A stretch of 64,000 nt of DNA, from the NCBI GenBank assembly GCA_963691815.1, contig OY829653.1:4888301-4952300 (forward strand), given 5' to 3'. This document shows positions 1-11,275 of this stretch, piece after piece (position 1 is the first letter of the stretch; every line of letters begins with the position of its first letter). Below the pieces are notes generated by a model. That model was not told where the DNA came from. It worked only from the letters and a program-made list of their open reading frames with translations, and made no database searches. A program made the translations under genes and the position numbers. Source of the stretch: Echiichthys vipera. Lineage: Eukaryota > Chordata > Actinopteri > Perciformes > Trachinidae.

Positions 1-522
1 GATAGTTTCCATTCCAGTTGTGACTTTATGACGAAGCAAGCACCACCCTCAAAGAAAAGTGTCATGCAAAGGAAGGTAGCTTAAGCTGAGGGACATTAAT
101 TCAAGTACGGAAACGGTTCTAGCCACAAAATATTGAAATATTTAGCAAGACGTACTCTCTGAATTTAAAAGTAGAAAGGAGAAGTTGGGCATCACAGCAG
201 CCTGGATTCTATTATTTAAGTTAATGAACATGTTCAGTGATTTCTCATCTTCCTCTAATCAAACCTCCCTCCTCTTTCCCACCTCTGCCAGCTTCCTAAA
301 AACCTGCCTTGGCGTAATTCACGACCTGGCTGAGGGCCGTCGCCATGGAGACAAGGCCCAGCGGACGCCAGGACACATGCTCAGCTCATTAAGAGGAGCG
401 GTGAGGGGGCCAGCGGTGCATTCCTGGCCGCATGGCAACTCCCTGACCTCCTGATTGTTTTGGTGTTTGACCTAACATGAAGAGACAAGCGTAAGCCATA
501 AACAGAGCAGCAGGATTCTCAC
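1..522 (-). other. vwde intron 4 (partial), no exon found
   Basis: No further vwde exon was recognised here on the minus strand. Positions 290-440 are moderately GC-rich and unlike any repeat I know, so they could be regulatory, but nothing in them is diagnostic. Confidence 0.45.
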
Positions 523-597
523 TTTTACATGTTCCATCGACGTTCACCTCATCAGGACCGCAGCTCAGCGACATTGTGGGTGAAGTCTCAGATATCT
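523..597 (-). CDS. vwde: vwde exon 4
   Basis: This short exon was found by following the reading phase. The acceptor is CTTAACAG|AGATAT with a pyrimidine-rich tract, and the donor is TGTAAAA|GTGAGA. The split G|AG codon gives Glu, then ISETSPTMSLSCGPDEVNVD and GTCK. The C-x-x-x-E-V-x-V-x-G-x-C-K pattern fits the link after the first VWDE domain. It ends in phase 1. The next exon must lie in or beyond positions 1-522; I did not find it. Confidence 0.72.
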
Positions 598-3500
598 CTG
601 TTAAGACAGATAGGAGAGCAATAGTGGCAATCAATCATAAGTCAGTGTTAATTGACATAATAGATTATACTGCATTGTAGAGAAGAGACTCAGGAGACAG
701 AGGACTGTGAGTTTGTTTTGAAGATATTTTCAAGGAGGCAGTTTAGTTTGTGTCTTATGTTGAAAGGTGTTGGAATCATGTGTATCCTGTACACTCGTTA
801 CTCTGTTGTAGCTTTGTATTAAAGACCAACATTTTTCCATACTGCTTTCTTTGGGATAATGTCGTATCCTGCTTCTGTTCGGACACTATGGTATGTTCAC
901 ATCGTAGTTACACAACCTTTATGTACCACCCAAAACACACCATCCCTACAGTGAAGCATGGTGGGGGCAGCATTATGTTGTGGGCTTGTTTCTCTTCAGC
1001 GGGGACTTGGCAGTTAGTCAGGATTAAAGGGAAATGGATGCTGCCAAATCCACCCACATTCTTGAGGAAAACCTGTGGCCCTCTGCTACACACTTGAAAA
1101 TGGGCAGGTGGTTTATCTTCCAGCCTGACAATGACAACACACCTCCATAAAAAAAAAACAGTGTCTAAAGGACAGGAAGGTGAATGTCCTAGATTAGCCC
1201 AGTCAGAGCCCTGACCTGAATCCTACAGAACATCTGTGGATGGACTTGAAGAGTGCAGTCCATCGCCGCTCACCACAGAATTTGACTCAAACAGTTCTGC
1301 AGGAAGACTGGGGAAATATTTCCCAGTCTAGGTGCACAAAGCAAAAGGTGCTTCCACAAAGTATTACATCTGGCGATTCATCCATTTTCAAACCTTGCTA
1401 TTCTACTTTTTAAATTTTTTTTAATTCATTTTCAGAAGTTTTGAAAAAAAAAAAATTCTTGAATGTTGTAAGGTAGAATGTATAAATCAAACTTGAAAAA
1501 TATATTTTTTATGTATTATCATTTCAGGCTGTAAAACATAAAAGTGACTATTTCAAAAGGGTATCATAACTTTACTGTACACTGTAGGCACTGGGGCACT
1601 GTAACTATAGCAACAATTCTTCTGTGTTGTAAAGCCATTTAACTGTCAGAGGAGAAACAAACTCTGGACTAAACTAGCAACAAACAAACTCAAAAATAAT
1701 GGATGACAGTGTGAATACAGAGAATTTATTTCTGTGGTAATCGGTCATGCTATAAGCTCGATATTGCACTCTGAGGAGCCCTAATATCGGAAATCATGGA
1801 CTTTCTGTTCTGACATACCCTGAGCGCAGTATCCCATGCATCCCTGTGTAGGCTGGAGCAGGTAAACGTGGAAGTCTCCACAGTTGCGGACGGTGACAGG
1901 GATTCGGAACATGCAGCAGTCTTTGCTAATGGTGGGGTAGAGCTGCCAGGCAGCGCAGGCCGTCAGCTGCTTCACCTCCAGGGGCCCCGGCAGGGACTCA
2001 CCATCACCCAGGGACAGCCACACAGGAGCCTGAGTCCCACAGTGGTTCACCTGGATGATGAGAAGGAGATATTACGGAGAACATTAGGGCACAGAGGGTT
2101 AAATTAATATTACATGAATGAAAGCTTTTATATTTGCTATTGTCAGCACCTGATGAAAATGTTTGGAATATTAAAAAGAAATATAAACAGGTCGTATTTG
2201 CAGCTTTGCCCCTAAGTCGTCACCAAAATCACTTTTAGCTAATACAGCATAAATCTGAAAACGCTACATTGCAACACTTATCGTTATAGTTTGTTCCCCT
2301 TAAAAAAGGTCCTTAGCCTGATAAATGTAGCCATTTATCCGACCGCCATCATCATAAAGTCATCATATTATTATGTAACACATGTTCACAGCGATCGTCT
2401 CATCCTTCCTCCGCCCACTCCTGTGGAAATCTATCACCCGGGGAGACCAGCGATGCCCTGGGAAGGCAGAGGGAGGCTGACACTTCAGATGGATCCTGCA
2501 GGCTCCTCACAGCAGGACACACGCAGGAAATGAGACACATTCCAGCTCTCCTTGCGCTCTCCTTCATAAATATGTACTCACGCACACACACTGATAACTG
2601 TGTGTATCCACAAGCGTGTATGTATTCATGCTCGCACACATGCACTTCTTATTTTAATATACAAAGTCTCAGGTGAGAACAGAGAGGCCACCTCAGAGTT
2701 TCTCCACATGGGATGACAGATGGAGTCTTGAGAGATTTAAAAGTGATGTATTGATGTTTGTAATGAAAGAAAAACTTTTGGAATATATCACCATTTTCTC
2801 ACCACATGCGTCTGCACGAAGAGAATGCAGTGATTGACATGATAAGATGAAAATAAAGCGTGGTGGTCATGAGGATTGTACAAGCTTCAACTGAGGTCAC
2901 GGTTGGTTAAAAAACACTGGGATATAAAGTCTGACTCTGACTTTCTGTGCCAACATATGAACTGTAAATTAAATTAGTCCGTTATAGAATCTACGGTCTG
3001 TTATTCCTGGACGCAGTTTTGATCATGGACCGTTTTAAGTTAAATTTTAAACTTAATTTGACACAAATTATTATCATAAGTGGGATAATGTAGAGTGAGC
3101 AGGTCATAATCGTATATTAACTCCTGCTCACTCTATATCATCTCTCACAGATCGGCAAAATACTTGGCTAGGACGTAAGGTTGACATGATAAAGCATTTT
3201 TAGTTAGCTGTATATACTAGAGACAGAGATACACTACACATGTGGATCACTTACCTCCACACACTGGGTGGGCATACTGGCCGGCTTGTCAAAGATCTGA
3301 AACTGGTACCACCCCGGAGTGAGGGAGTGGTCGCAGATAAAGTCCTGCAGAGCCGACTGCTGCAGCCAGCTGGAGCTAAAAGTGGTGCTGCGGTAGGGGT
3401 CCTGGAGGATGGAGTGGCCGCCCGGTGAACACTCTGGAGGGGGCACTGCAAGTCCAGCCAAAGAGACAACATAAGCACTGGATGAACACCAAAACTGTCA

Positions 3501-6500
3501 GTACTAATGATAAAACATATGGAAGGCTTTCTGCAGGGACAAACCGTCTATACTCAGAATTTAATTTCAAAAATGGTTTAAAACATCTGGGGCTTATACC
3601 AATACATTTACTTAATAAGACAAGGACAAAAATAAAGTTTAGAGAAACTCCAGGACCACTTGAAGTATAAACAACACCTTTATATTGGCTACTTCCACCC
3701 TGCAGTTACAAGTGACCTGAATCTGATATGCGAACAGCACAAGTCGCATTAAATCTGACATTTTGGAGTCCGAATTAGGTCACTTTTTAAACGTGGTACT
3801 GAATTGGATACGTATCGGATTTTTTTTATGTGACTGTCATCTGAACTACCATATGTCATTCTGACCCACGCTGCATTATTCTGTAAATGAATCACAAATA
3901 AAGTTGATTGGAAAAAAAGTGAGCCACATGCGGGAGCAAGGAACAGAATCAAAACAAACATGGAGGACAGCAGTAAAGCAGGCGGCCAGTGGAGGGACAG
4001 TGAAGTTTTAGGCCTCATTAGTATTTGCCACAAACTGTTTTTAGCCTTAAGCCATAAAGTCCTACAATACCAGTTGTCGTTGCCATGTTTGCTTCAGTAA
4101 ACACTGTTGTGGCGTGATGTCATCAATGATCAGCTGCATATGCGGGTCACTTCAGGAGCCTGAGCTGTTCACACAGCATTCTGGAGACAGGCCACGTTTA
4201 AAGACGTATAGTGAAAAGCCAAACAAAAAAATCGTATTCAAGCAATAAGACCTTCAGTGTGAACCTAGCCTTAGAGGACAACACGTTTCGGTTTGTGGCT
4301 TTCATCAGTCATCCCTGGTGTTCATCAGGCGGGTTTGGACCTCTTCAAAGTACATTTGGCCAACCAGAAGACTTCTCTCACTACCTCTGGAGAACCCTCA
4401 TCGCATGTGTAGTTCAAGAAAGTTGTGATGATGTTTCTCCACTAAAATAACATCATCTCCTGCCATGAGCATCCTTTGGACTCAACTGGAAGAAGGTTCA
4501 ATACAACAGGGTCTTTAAGAAATGATAGTTTACATTAGGGAGAAACCTGGAGCAGGGCCAGAAAAGGTCAGTCTGGGTTTCAATACTGAGGATGGATGTC
4601 AACAGGTCCTTTTATAGAGCCAGGAACAGGAAAGAGTGACAACTGTGAAGACAAAGTCATGACGGCACAAAATCCAACCGAAGTAGGCTGACTGAAGTGA
4701 AATGAAAATAGCACTATAATAACATAATAATAATAACACTAGCCTATGAGGCTCGTGGCTCACTTATGGTGACCGGGATTGGGAAATAAGAGTGATTCCG
4801 AGAAGTGAACACAGGGGACTAAAGCGACCAAAAAAATGAGAGATGCTTGTGGTAGTGTGTTAAAACTAGGGATGCATTGATAGAGGACTTTTTCAGTCCT
4901 GATACTGATAAGACACGGGCTTCGGGTCTCTTCCGATACTAAGTACCAATCCGATACCAGTGTTTAATTAATAAACTGTATGCGTCACTGTGTGGAAGTG
5001 ACTAAGATAACTGTTTTATGTGTAAGGAAGTATCAGGCTGGGCTTATCCAGCTACTGATGATTGATTGTATTCACCCCCTAATTAAAACATGAACATAAA
5101 AGCATATGGCCACAAAAGTGAGAGCAGAGAGTAAAGAAAAAGATCGTACGCTGCAGCACAAGTTTTCTGGCCCTGACCTGAAAGGTCAAGTGAAAGGTGA
5201 TAGGAAGACAGACAGGAGACGACAGGAGCTGTCACAGCTGCCAACAGACCATCCCTCATTCTCGACACCTGGTCGCTTCAGTCCTGATCTTGATCTAAAT
5301 TAATTGGTAATTGCATTACATTAGTAATGAATTACTTATAAACCTCTAACACAAATCTACTACATGGTTGTGGACATCGTAGAGTTTACAGGGTTTAACT
5401 ATAACAAATGAATCACCTCCTGTGTTAAACAAACAGCCATGAGAATCAGACTCTTGCTAAGACCTTCAAACACCAGCACCAGGATCCAAAATCAGTTTCA
5501 GAAAATAAGCTCTGTAATAACGGGGTAGATCTGAGCTGGAGCCAGACCCAACAGCGTTATCATTAATGGGTTTTCCCAGCAGGATGTGACTGCTGATGTT
5601 TAAGATATGGCGGCACATGAGTCGAACCATAAAGGGAGGAAGTACTTGGTATTCATCATGTTGGGGCAAAGAGCTGCTGGAAACACCATTCCTTTGCTTA
5701 TGATTAGCATGTTAAGAAAACGATGTGACTTTAAAGCAGGAGGACAACTATTTCTTGAGTGATCCTGAGTGTGTTTCACATAAATCCAAATCCAAATGAA
5801 AGACATCCTCTTTAAACATTTGCTTGAGTGGAAGCAAGTCCTAAAGCTGCAAAGGGAAAGGAAAGGTTAAAAGGTCAGCAGGTTAAAGGTTAAAGGAGGA
5901 CTCTTAAACACAGTTTGAGTCATTTGGGATCATTAGAACAGCCAATAAAATAAAAGCAGCACATCTTTCATTCAGGGCTTGTCAAGAGTTGGTAGCGGAC
6001 ACAGGAAGTGACCACAGGTAACTGAGGAGGTCGAGAGAGAGAGGCTAAAGGTTTATAGTGCGACCATAGAAGTTAATATATGACCACAAAAGTGAGAGTA
6101 AAGATCCAAGCAGGAGCCAATAAGTTCTGTGAACTGAAACAAAGTTTTCTGGCCCTGACCCGAGAGGTCAAGTGAAGATGATAGCCTGACCGAGTCTGAC
6201 ACGGAGGTGACAGGCAGACGAGCCGCTGAAGGGGACGACGGGAGCTGTCAAAGCTGCCGATAGACAACCCTTCATTCTCGACACCTGGTCACTTCAGTCC
6301 TGATCAGCTGGACAGGAACTGTGAGAGGCCACATCCTGTCTGCCTGTCAGAGCGAAAGACGCTTTGTCTCCATTTTCCATGACAGAGCAATACATTACAC
6401 TGTGACCATGAGACTTGGAGGTATGTGGCCTTGGATAACAGTTACATGATGGATGAGAAGGTGTCAGCTCCTTTTTGGCAGAGGAACAAAAGACAACCAG

Positions 6501-6800
6501 AGGAATCCGAGGACTCTTTATATCCAGAGATTCAATTTGATTCGTTTTAATCCAACTTTGGTTTTTAAATTGTTGTGTTTCTTACAGAGGAAAACGGCAG
6601 AGAAGAGTTTAACAAGATGTTCGTCCATTACATCTGTGCAAACAGTGCGTGCGCAACTCCTGTAGCACAATTAAAGAGTCACACTCAAGAGTCGAAGGTG
6701 AATTAGTGAGAGGGTCGCGCTTACCTGTTTGAGCGTGCATGACGTGAGGAAGTAGAAACACAACGCACGGAAGAAGTTTAAACACGCTTTCAAGTCTCAT
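523..6800 (-). CDS. vwde: vwde-like gene, 5' part (four coding exons)
   Basis: Coding exons in transcript order are 6725-6800, 3255-3445, 1819-2050 and 523-597. Each has GT donor and AG acceptor sites, and the phases (1, 0, 1, 1) join without a frame break into 191 codons plus one base. Residues 1-23 form a signal peptide with a hydrophobic core, ending in MHA. The rest is a cysteine-rich region with about ten cysteines, including CSPGGH, ICDHSLTPGWYQF, NHCGTQAPVWL, DCCMFRIPVTVRNCGDF and QPTQGCMGYC. This is the conserved N-terminal signature of VWDE, resembling the eight-cysteine domain of uromodulin-type proteins. VWDE is a secreted multidomain protein whose VWD and EGF domains lie further on, so only the 5' end is in the window. 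Identity rests on remembered family sequence and on arl4a lying nearby. No frameshift or stop interrupts the four exons. Confidence 0.85.
930..1586 (+). pseudogene. Decayed Tc1/mariner transposase copy in vwde intron 3
   Basis: Translation near 941-1060 gives PTVKHGGGSIMLWACFSSAG, the classic Tc1 HGGGS.M.WGCF block. Further along, the nucleotides still read as the DND and SPDLNP-type segment of the DDE domain, followed by a C-terminal part and a transposon tail ending near ACACTGTA. Several stops and frame changes, plus an A-run near 1148, show that it is inactive. The left half is missing or unrecognisable. It lies opposite to vwde. Confidence 0.75.
1819..2050 (-). CDS. vwde: vwde exon 3: core of cysteine-rich domain
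   Basis: The acceptor is ATCCAG|GTGAAC and the donor is CTCAGG|GTATGT. It encodes NHCGTQAPVWLSLGDGESLP, a middle part with TACAAW, then DCCMFRIPVTVRNCGDF and HVYLLQPTQGCMGYCAQ. Seven cysteines, including the CC pair, match the spacing expected of the eight-cysteine type domain. It ends in phase 1. The antisense reading of this exon is also open but shows no family signature. Confidence 0.88.
3255..3445 (-). CDS. vwde: vwde exon 2: start of cysteine-rich domain
   Basis: The acceptor is TTGCAG|TGCCCC and the donor is GTGGAG|GTAAGT. The split codon with exon 1 (G|TG) makes Val26. It encodes VPPPECSPGGHSILQDPYRS, then a stretch with ICDHSLTPGWYQFQIFDKP, and ends QCVE in phase 0. Three cysteines are visible. 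The exon length of 191 nt restores frame exactly with exon 3. Confidence 0.85.
3690..4272. mobile_element. Probable non-autonomous DNA transposon (hAT-like)
   Basis: The left part carries tcctgaattaggtcac-type and GGATACGTATCGGAT-type sub-terminal sequence seen in many fish hAT-derived repeats. The right part ends CAGTGTGAACCTAGCC. It is AT-rich with no coding capacity and lies in vwde intron 1. Exact ends and target duplication could not be fixed. Confidence 0.4.
4867..4985 (+). mobile_element. hAT-like repeat end (TAGGGATGCATTGAT type)
   Basis: It begins TAGGGATGCATTGATAGAGG and continues with repeated CCGATAC-like words. These are the usual terminus of a widespread fish hAT-derived repeat. 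The right end is not defined. Confidence 0.45.
5104..5289 (+). repeat. Local duplicated block, copy 1 (vwde intron 1)
   Basis: This block shares long matches with 6078-6305. Both start ATATGRCCACAAAAGTGAGAG. They share GTTTTCTGGCCCTGACC, then AGGTCAAGTGAA, and finish CTCGACACCTGGTCRCTTCAG followed by TCCTGATC. The two copies are about 970 bp apart in the same orientation. No coding signal is evident. Confidence 0.75.
6078..6305 (+). repeat. Local duplicated block, copy 2 (vwde intron 1)
   Basis: This is the second copy of the block at 5104-5289. It is longer because of extra sequence between the GGTCAAGTGAA and GGAGCTGTC anchors, and has scattered substitutions. It is either an old tandem duplication or two copies of a dispersed repeat I do not recognise. 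Confidence 0.75.
6725..6800 (-). CDS. vwde: vwde exon 1: start codon and signal peptide
   Basis: The ATG at 6800 gives MRLESVFKLLPCVVFLLPH and then VMHAQT, a typical signal peptide with a likely cut after Ala23. The donor is ACAG|GTAAGC at 6724. The frame is open upstream to another Met at 6836 (12 extra residues, basic, Ser/Arg-rich). I prefer the inner Met because it gives a canonical signal sequence, but the outer one is not excluded. Confidence 0.8.
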
Positions 6801-6960
6801 CGTCCTGCAGCGTCCAGCGCGCGACTGTGCAACCAAACAGCGCGAGCACTGAGCGCGAGCACTGGCGCTGTTTTACCCAAAGTCCCTCTGAGCAGCAGGA
6901 GCGCAGCCGTCGTTTCCGTTATCCGACCCAAAGCAAGTGAAGCAGGAGGAACTCCGCTGG
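6801..6960 (-). promoter_or_regulatory. Likely vwde promoter / 5' UTR
   Basis: This CpG-containing stretch sits just upstream of the vwde start and has many GCGC words (CAGCGCGCGACTGTGC region and repeats of GCGCGAGCACT). No clear TATA box was seen. The call rests on position and composition only. Confidence 0.4.
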
Positions 6961-7260
6961 TTCCTGAGGTTTGTTGAAGCCGTCTGTGGTCGGAGTGAGC
7001 GGAGATGCTGTCGGACTGCAGTGGCTGCCCACAGACTGCAGGACCCGCAGGCTGCAGCAGCATCAGGAGGGGCATCAGCGGTACACCTTCCTCAAACCTC
7101 CACACCTCTGCACACATCTGCTGCCACTGAGTCTCCCCACTGCACAAGCTCCAGCTCTTATTCTGAAATATGCAAACAGTTAACAACAAAGTATTTTATT
7201 AATCGATCAGTTATTTGATCTCTAAAACATCATTAATGTTGATTAAAATAGTAAATATAA
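6961..7260. other. Intergenic, nothing recognised
   Basis: Overlapping open frames exist on both strands, but they are short, share no family motif and look like GC-driven chance. Confidence 0.4.
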
Positions 7261-7261
7261 G

Positions 7262-7400
7262 TAAATTTACTCAAATACTGCACTTGAGTACAATATTTAA
7301 CATACTTTATTGGAGTATTTCTATTTTATGCCACTTCTACTCCATTACATACCTCAGAATAATGTTGTAAAATATGACACTAACTTTTTTGTACATATAA
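7262..7400 (+). mobile_element. Fragment of CTTGAGTATTT miniature hAT-like family
   Basis: It contains TTTACTCAAATACTGCACTT and then GAGTATTTCTATTTTATG, the 5' half of a very common teleost miniature element. Full copies of that element end in CAGTGGTGGAA-type inverted repeats. This copy is truncated. Confidence 0.55.
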
Positions 7401-7637
7401 AAACATGATGGGCCTTTATGGTGTGGTGCAGTGCCACCCAGTAGTGTACAGAGTATGTAAAGATGGCTACCACTTTTAAAGGCTCTTATTTTCATTTGTA
7501 AGTGATAAAACTGAATAATATAATAATTCTATGATAATATTACATTTTGAAAGGTAAGTAAGAATGGAGAACGCAGCAAATGTCCACACTCAGAGCTGGA
7601 ACCATCACATCTTTGTTTAAAAACTGACTGATTATGG

Positions 7638-7862
7638 TAATTGGTAAATGGACTTGTACTGATATAGCGCCTTTCTAGTCTTCTGACTACTCAAGGGGCT
7701 TTCACAGTGTTTGTCACATTCACCCATTCACACTGACATTCACACTGACGGCAGTGGACATCTACAGACCATCTAATCTAACCATTCACACCACATTTAC
7801 ACACCCATGCGCAATTCAGGGTTCAGTGTCTTGCCCAAAGACACTTCGACGTGTGGCTACCA
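7638..7862 (-). mobile_element. SINE family B, truncated
   Basis: About 220 bp matches 36118-36417 closely, sharing CCTTTCTAGTCTTCTGACTA, the CATTCACACTGACATTCACA run and TTGCCCAAAGACACTTYGAC. The tRNA-like head seen in the second copy is missing here. Confidence 0.7.
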
Positions 7863-9335
7863 GATGACTAATCGTTTAATCAACTACATTGTTTCCACTC
7901 CTTAGCTAAATATTAATATAATCATTCTGGGTAACTACGCATTACGCATTGATTTTGTTTTGCTTTTACATGTAAAACACGCAAAAGCTTTATGCATAGG
8001 GCTGCAGCTAATGATTAAGATGAATCCACTCATCACTTATTTTTTAATCAAACCCAAAGATATTTAGTTCACTATCACACAAGACAAAGATCAGGGGAAT
8101 GTTCTGTAATTATCAGTGCTCTAAGTATTATTAGACCACTACGTGATTATCAAATTAGCTGCCGAATAGTTTTGTGACCGTTTCAGTTTGAACAATAGGC
8201 TACTAGACAACAACAAAGCAGGACCTACCATAATACCACAAGAAATGTCAAAGGTCAAACTGCTTCCACAGTAAAACTACTAAACTGCCAAGCTGAAATG
8301 ATACATTTATTATATTCTATATGCAGAAAGATGAACCAGGTTCATAAACCCAACCGTACTCTATTGTAGGCTTCAGTTTTCTGTGTCACCTTTGATTTCC
8401 AAACATTAAAGAACTGACACAACTTCATTAATCATGTCATTTTGGGAACTCTGTTGTTCAGAGAGAGAGATTAAAAATCAATGATCTCAAACCTGAAAAA
8501 ACGATCTGCATGTTGCAATGTTTTCTCCATAACTAAGGCAGACTGATGGTCTAATGATGGAAGTTCACGACTGGCCAGTTATATTTTATAAGTCCACCCT
8601 CCAAATCACTTAAACAGATGACCCGCATGCTACATTTTTCAGAGAAACGGCCTCATCCAGAGAGTGGAACTTTGGGTACGCCAGATATCTCAGTCAGGTC
8701 CTTTTCCAAACTGCTCGTTTCCATTCTCACGCTTTAACAGCAGCCGTGCTACTCGGATATAAAGTTTCACTGGCAGGAGCTGAGGACCTGAGGCTGATTG
8801 TTCTGTCAAAGACATGAAACTGATCCCTTTAGAAGAGGAAAGGTAGAAAAAGAACGAGGGTAGAACGGTTATTAAACTACAGTGCTGCAGGGTTGACGTA
8901 TTTTAGTAGGCCCACCCAGGAGGTAGCTTCGCCAACAGAGTTTTTCCTTTAGATTTTTAATTATTGCAGGAAATAAGCTCCGTGGTGAACAAACGTTTAT
9001 GAAACTAACAGGTTTTGTTCAACGAGATGATCTTCACAAATGAACACGACTTAAATGATTTGAAGCGTAAATGCAATCTCCACAGGTAAAAGCTAACGTT
9101 AGGCTATGAAGGAACTACACCACTCACTAGCTTCCAATTTGATTAAGCTTGTACGGCGTGATGATGTTTGTGTCATTTTCAAGACATGTAAAAGCTTCGA
9201 AATGGAGATAGTGAGATACAGTATTTACTGACATATGTGTTAACATGTGTTAACCACAGACCTTATTTCATCTAAGCAAACACAAAACTGACTGAGACGA
9301 TGGAACCAGAAGTGCAAAAATGCTAACTCACTTCC
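7863..9335. other. Intergenic, nothing recognised
   Basis: AT-rich sequence without a supported gene. The segment 8620-8830 is less AT-rich and includes no known repeat, but it has no coding or regulatory signature that I can name. Confidence 0.4.
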
Positions 9336-9578
9336 AGATTCGATCCCAGCTGACATCGGGCGTGAGGCGCAGTACACCCTGGACAGGACGCCAGTCTATC
9401 GCAGGGCACATAGAGACGAACAGAGACAGACAACCATTCACACCTACGGGCGATTTAGAGTCATTACTGAACCTAACACGTGCACGTCTTTGGACTGTGG
9501 GAGGAAACCGGAGAACCCGGAGAAAACCCACGCAGACACGGGGAGAACATGCAAACTCCACACAGAAGGGCCCCAGCC
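9336..9578 (-). mobile_element. SINE family A, headless copy
   Basis: On the minus strand this reads as the body of the family seen whole at 34734-35108: GCATGTTCTCCCCGTGTCTG, then GGGTTTTCTCCGGGTTCTCC, then the GTGTGAATGGTTGTCTGTCT block, and finally CAGCTGGGATCG. The tRNA-like head is absent, and the copy stops at GGGCC next to a perfect palindrome. Confidence 0.75.
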
Positions 9579-9623
9579 CAACTGGACTTGGTTATTTGTG
9601 AGACAAATAACCAAGTCCAGTTG
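9579..9623. repeat. Perfect 21-bp inverted repeat with 3-base loop
   Basis: The left arm 9579-9599 and right arm 9603-9623 are exact reverse complements, separated by GAG. The core word is GGACTTGGTTATTTGT. The loop is too tight for a normal microRNA precursor. It lies at the broken end of a SINE. Confidence 0.9.
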
Positions 9624-10274
9624 CTCTGACTGAAATTGCTTTGGGGGTAACGCTGAATAAACCTTTGGACAATCCTTTCTGCGTATCTAGAAAGAACCAA
9701 TGGGAGGCTGACAGCTGTGCAGGTCGTAGACTGTTCTCCCTGTGCAACATGGAGGTGCCTGACTGTCTTGGTGAGACGCTCGTCTGTTCGACTCCCAGGC
9801 GGAGGAGGGATATAACCCCTCCCTCATAAATCTCCTGGACCATCAACCTGCTCAGAGGCTGGAATAGCCATCAGGTAAAAAAAACACTTTCTTCCAGTCT
9901 GCTCATGCCTCCTCTCACACAACCAGCAATTAAATCTCAATTGGCCTCCTGGATGGAAAACATCCATGTCAAGTGACCGTATAAACAGTACATGACATGT
10001 ATGGGTTTGTAGCATTCAAGTTACATCCAGGGAGAGAAAAAAAGTTGTAAATAAATGGGGATAATTGCCTTGTTTAATCTACACACTTGAGCTCATTTTG
10101 TGCAATTTTCTCTCATTATAATCAGTTATGCAGACGTGGGAGATATGGCAGCTCTGTAGTGTCCCCTGGGAGATGTTATATCAGTTAAATGATGCAGGAA
10201 ATGCAAACTGTACTGTAGCTTTTTAATGACTTTAACCTCCACTACTGAGACTGTACACACTTCAAAGACGTTGA

Positions 10275-10278
<4 letters not shown>
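9624..10278. other. Intergenic; possible unknown repeat to the left
   Basis: The segment 9624-9840 directly follows the palindrome and could be part of an element I do not know. The rest is AT-rich and unremarkable. Confidence 0.3.

Positions 10279-10309
<31 letters not shown>
10279..10309. repeat. (AT)n microsatellite
   Basis: A pure AT dinucleotide run of about 31 bp. Confidence 0.95.
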
Positions 10310-10312
<3 letters not shown>

Positions 10313-10716
10313 GGAGCTAAAAAAAATATCAAGGAAAAGATTCAAGGAGAGATTAATCAGCCCTCAACCCCGGTCCAACAACCACAGTCTAAGCATCCAA
10401 ACACCCTTTCTGAGTTTTACCTTTTTGTCTTTGGCTGTTGTTTCTCGCTCCATCACCTGCATGAAAATAAAAAAAAACATCAGTTAAAATGAATAATTCA
10501 ACACAGGCGTAGTCATCACTCTGATTTACAGCCCACCTGGGGTTGTTTGTGTTCAGTAAAGGGTGAAAGTGCTTCTTTTCTTTAGGTCCTAAGCTCTTTG
10601 GGGCGATGGGCTTCCCTGCGGTCTTTGTTAAGCCCCTGTGGAGAAGATTTGGACGACAATATTTAATCATTCCTCAGCTTGAATACTGGCTAACGCATGC
10701 ACGGTGTTTTGGCAGC

Positions 10717-11275
10717 AACAGTGGTGGAAGAAGTGTTAAAAGTGCCATAAAAGGTTTAATGTAAATCATTCAGGTGGTACGATCAGGAAAAGCTGGACCC
10801 GGGTTCAACTTCCTTTACACAAGTACGTAAATTCCAGACTTAAGTAAAAGTGGCAATTCCACCGGGGGGGAAAAAGTGAACGGATATTAGTAAATTGAAT
10901 CTGAGTTTCAGAGGTAAAAGTACTCACTGGAAAGAACAGAGTATGATTTGTTGAGTCTCCAGTTTGGCTTGGTTTTGCATTTTCAGATTTCAGATCAGCT
11001 CACAGAAGAAATAAATCATGAAACAGGAGTGAGAGGAAAGAAAAAAGACTTGAAGCAGAGAAGGAAAAAAGGGATACAATTTTAAATGAAGCAAAGCTGG
11101 AAAGACTAACACAAAGTAGCTTGTTACTTGAGTTGTCCACTTTGAGATGTAGTGATTAATAAGTATAAAGTAAAGTATTATATAGATAATGCCCAATACC
11201 CAAGTGAAGTAACAGTAACTCAGAATAGTGCAGTATTTTAGTAGTGATAAATACTTGTACTTTCCATCTGTGGAG
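10717..11275 (-). mobile_element. Possible CAGTGGTGGAA miniature hAT-like element
   Basis: It starts with a CAGTGGTGGAAGAAGTG-like end and holds ACTTAAGTAAAAGTGG, both features of the family in minus orientation. An ACTTGTACTTTCCATCTGTG end near 11270 may be its other side. The middle is diverged, so extent is uncertain. Confidence 0.4.

Noticed and set aside
6797..7189. 130-codon minus-strand frame upstream of vwde
   Set aside because: Low-complexity leucine/alanine-rich translation of CpG-rich DNA, no homology, and it overlaps the promoter.
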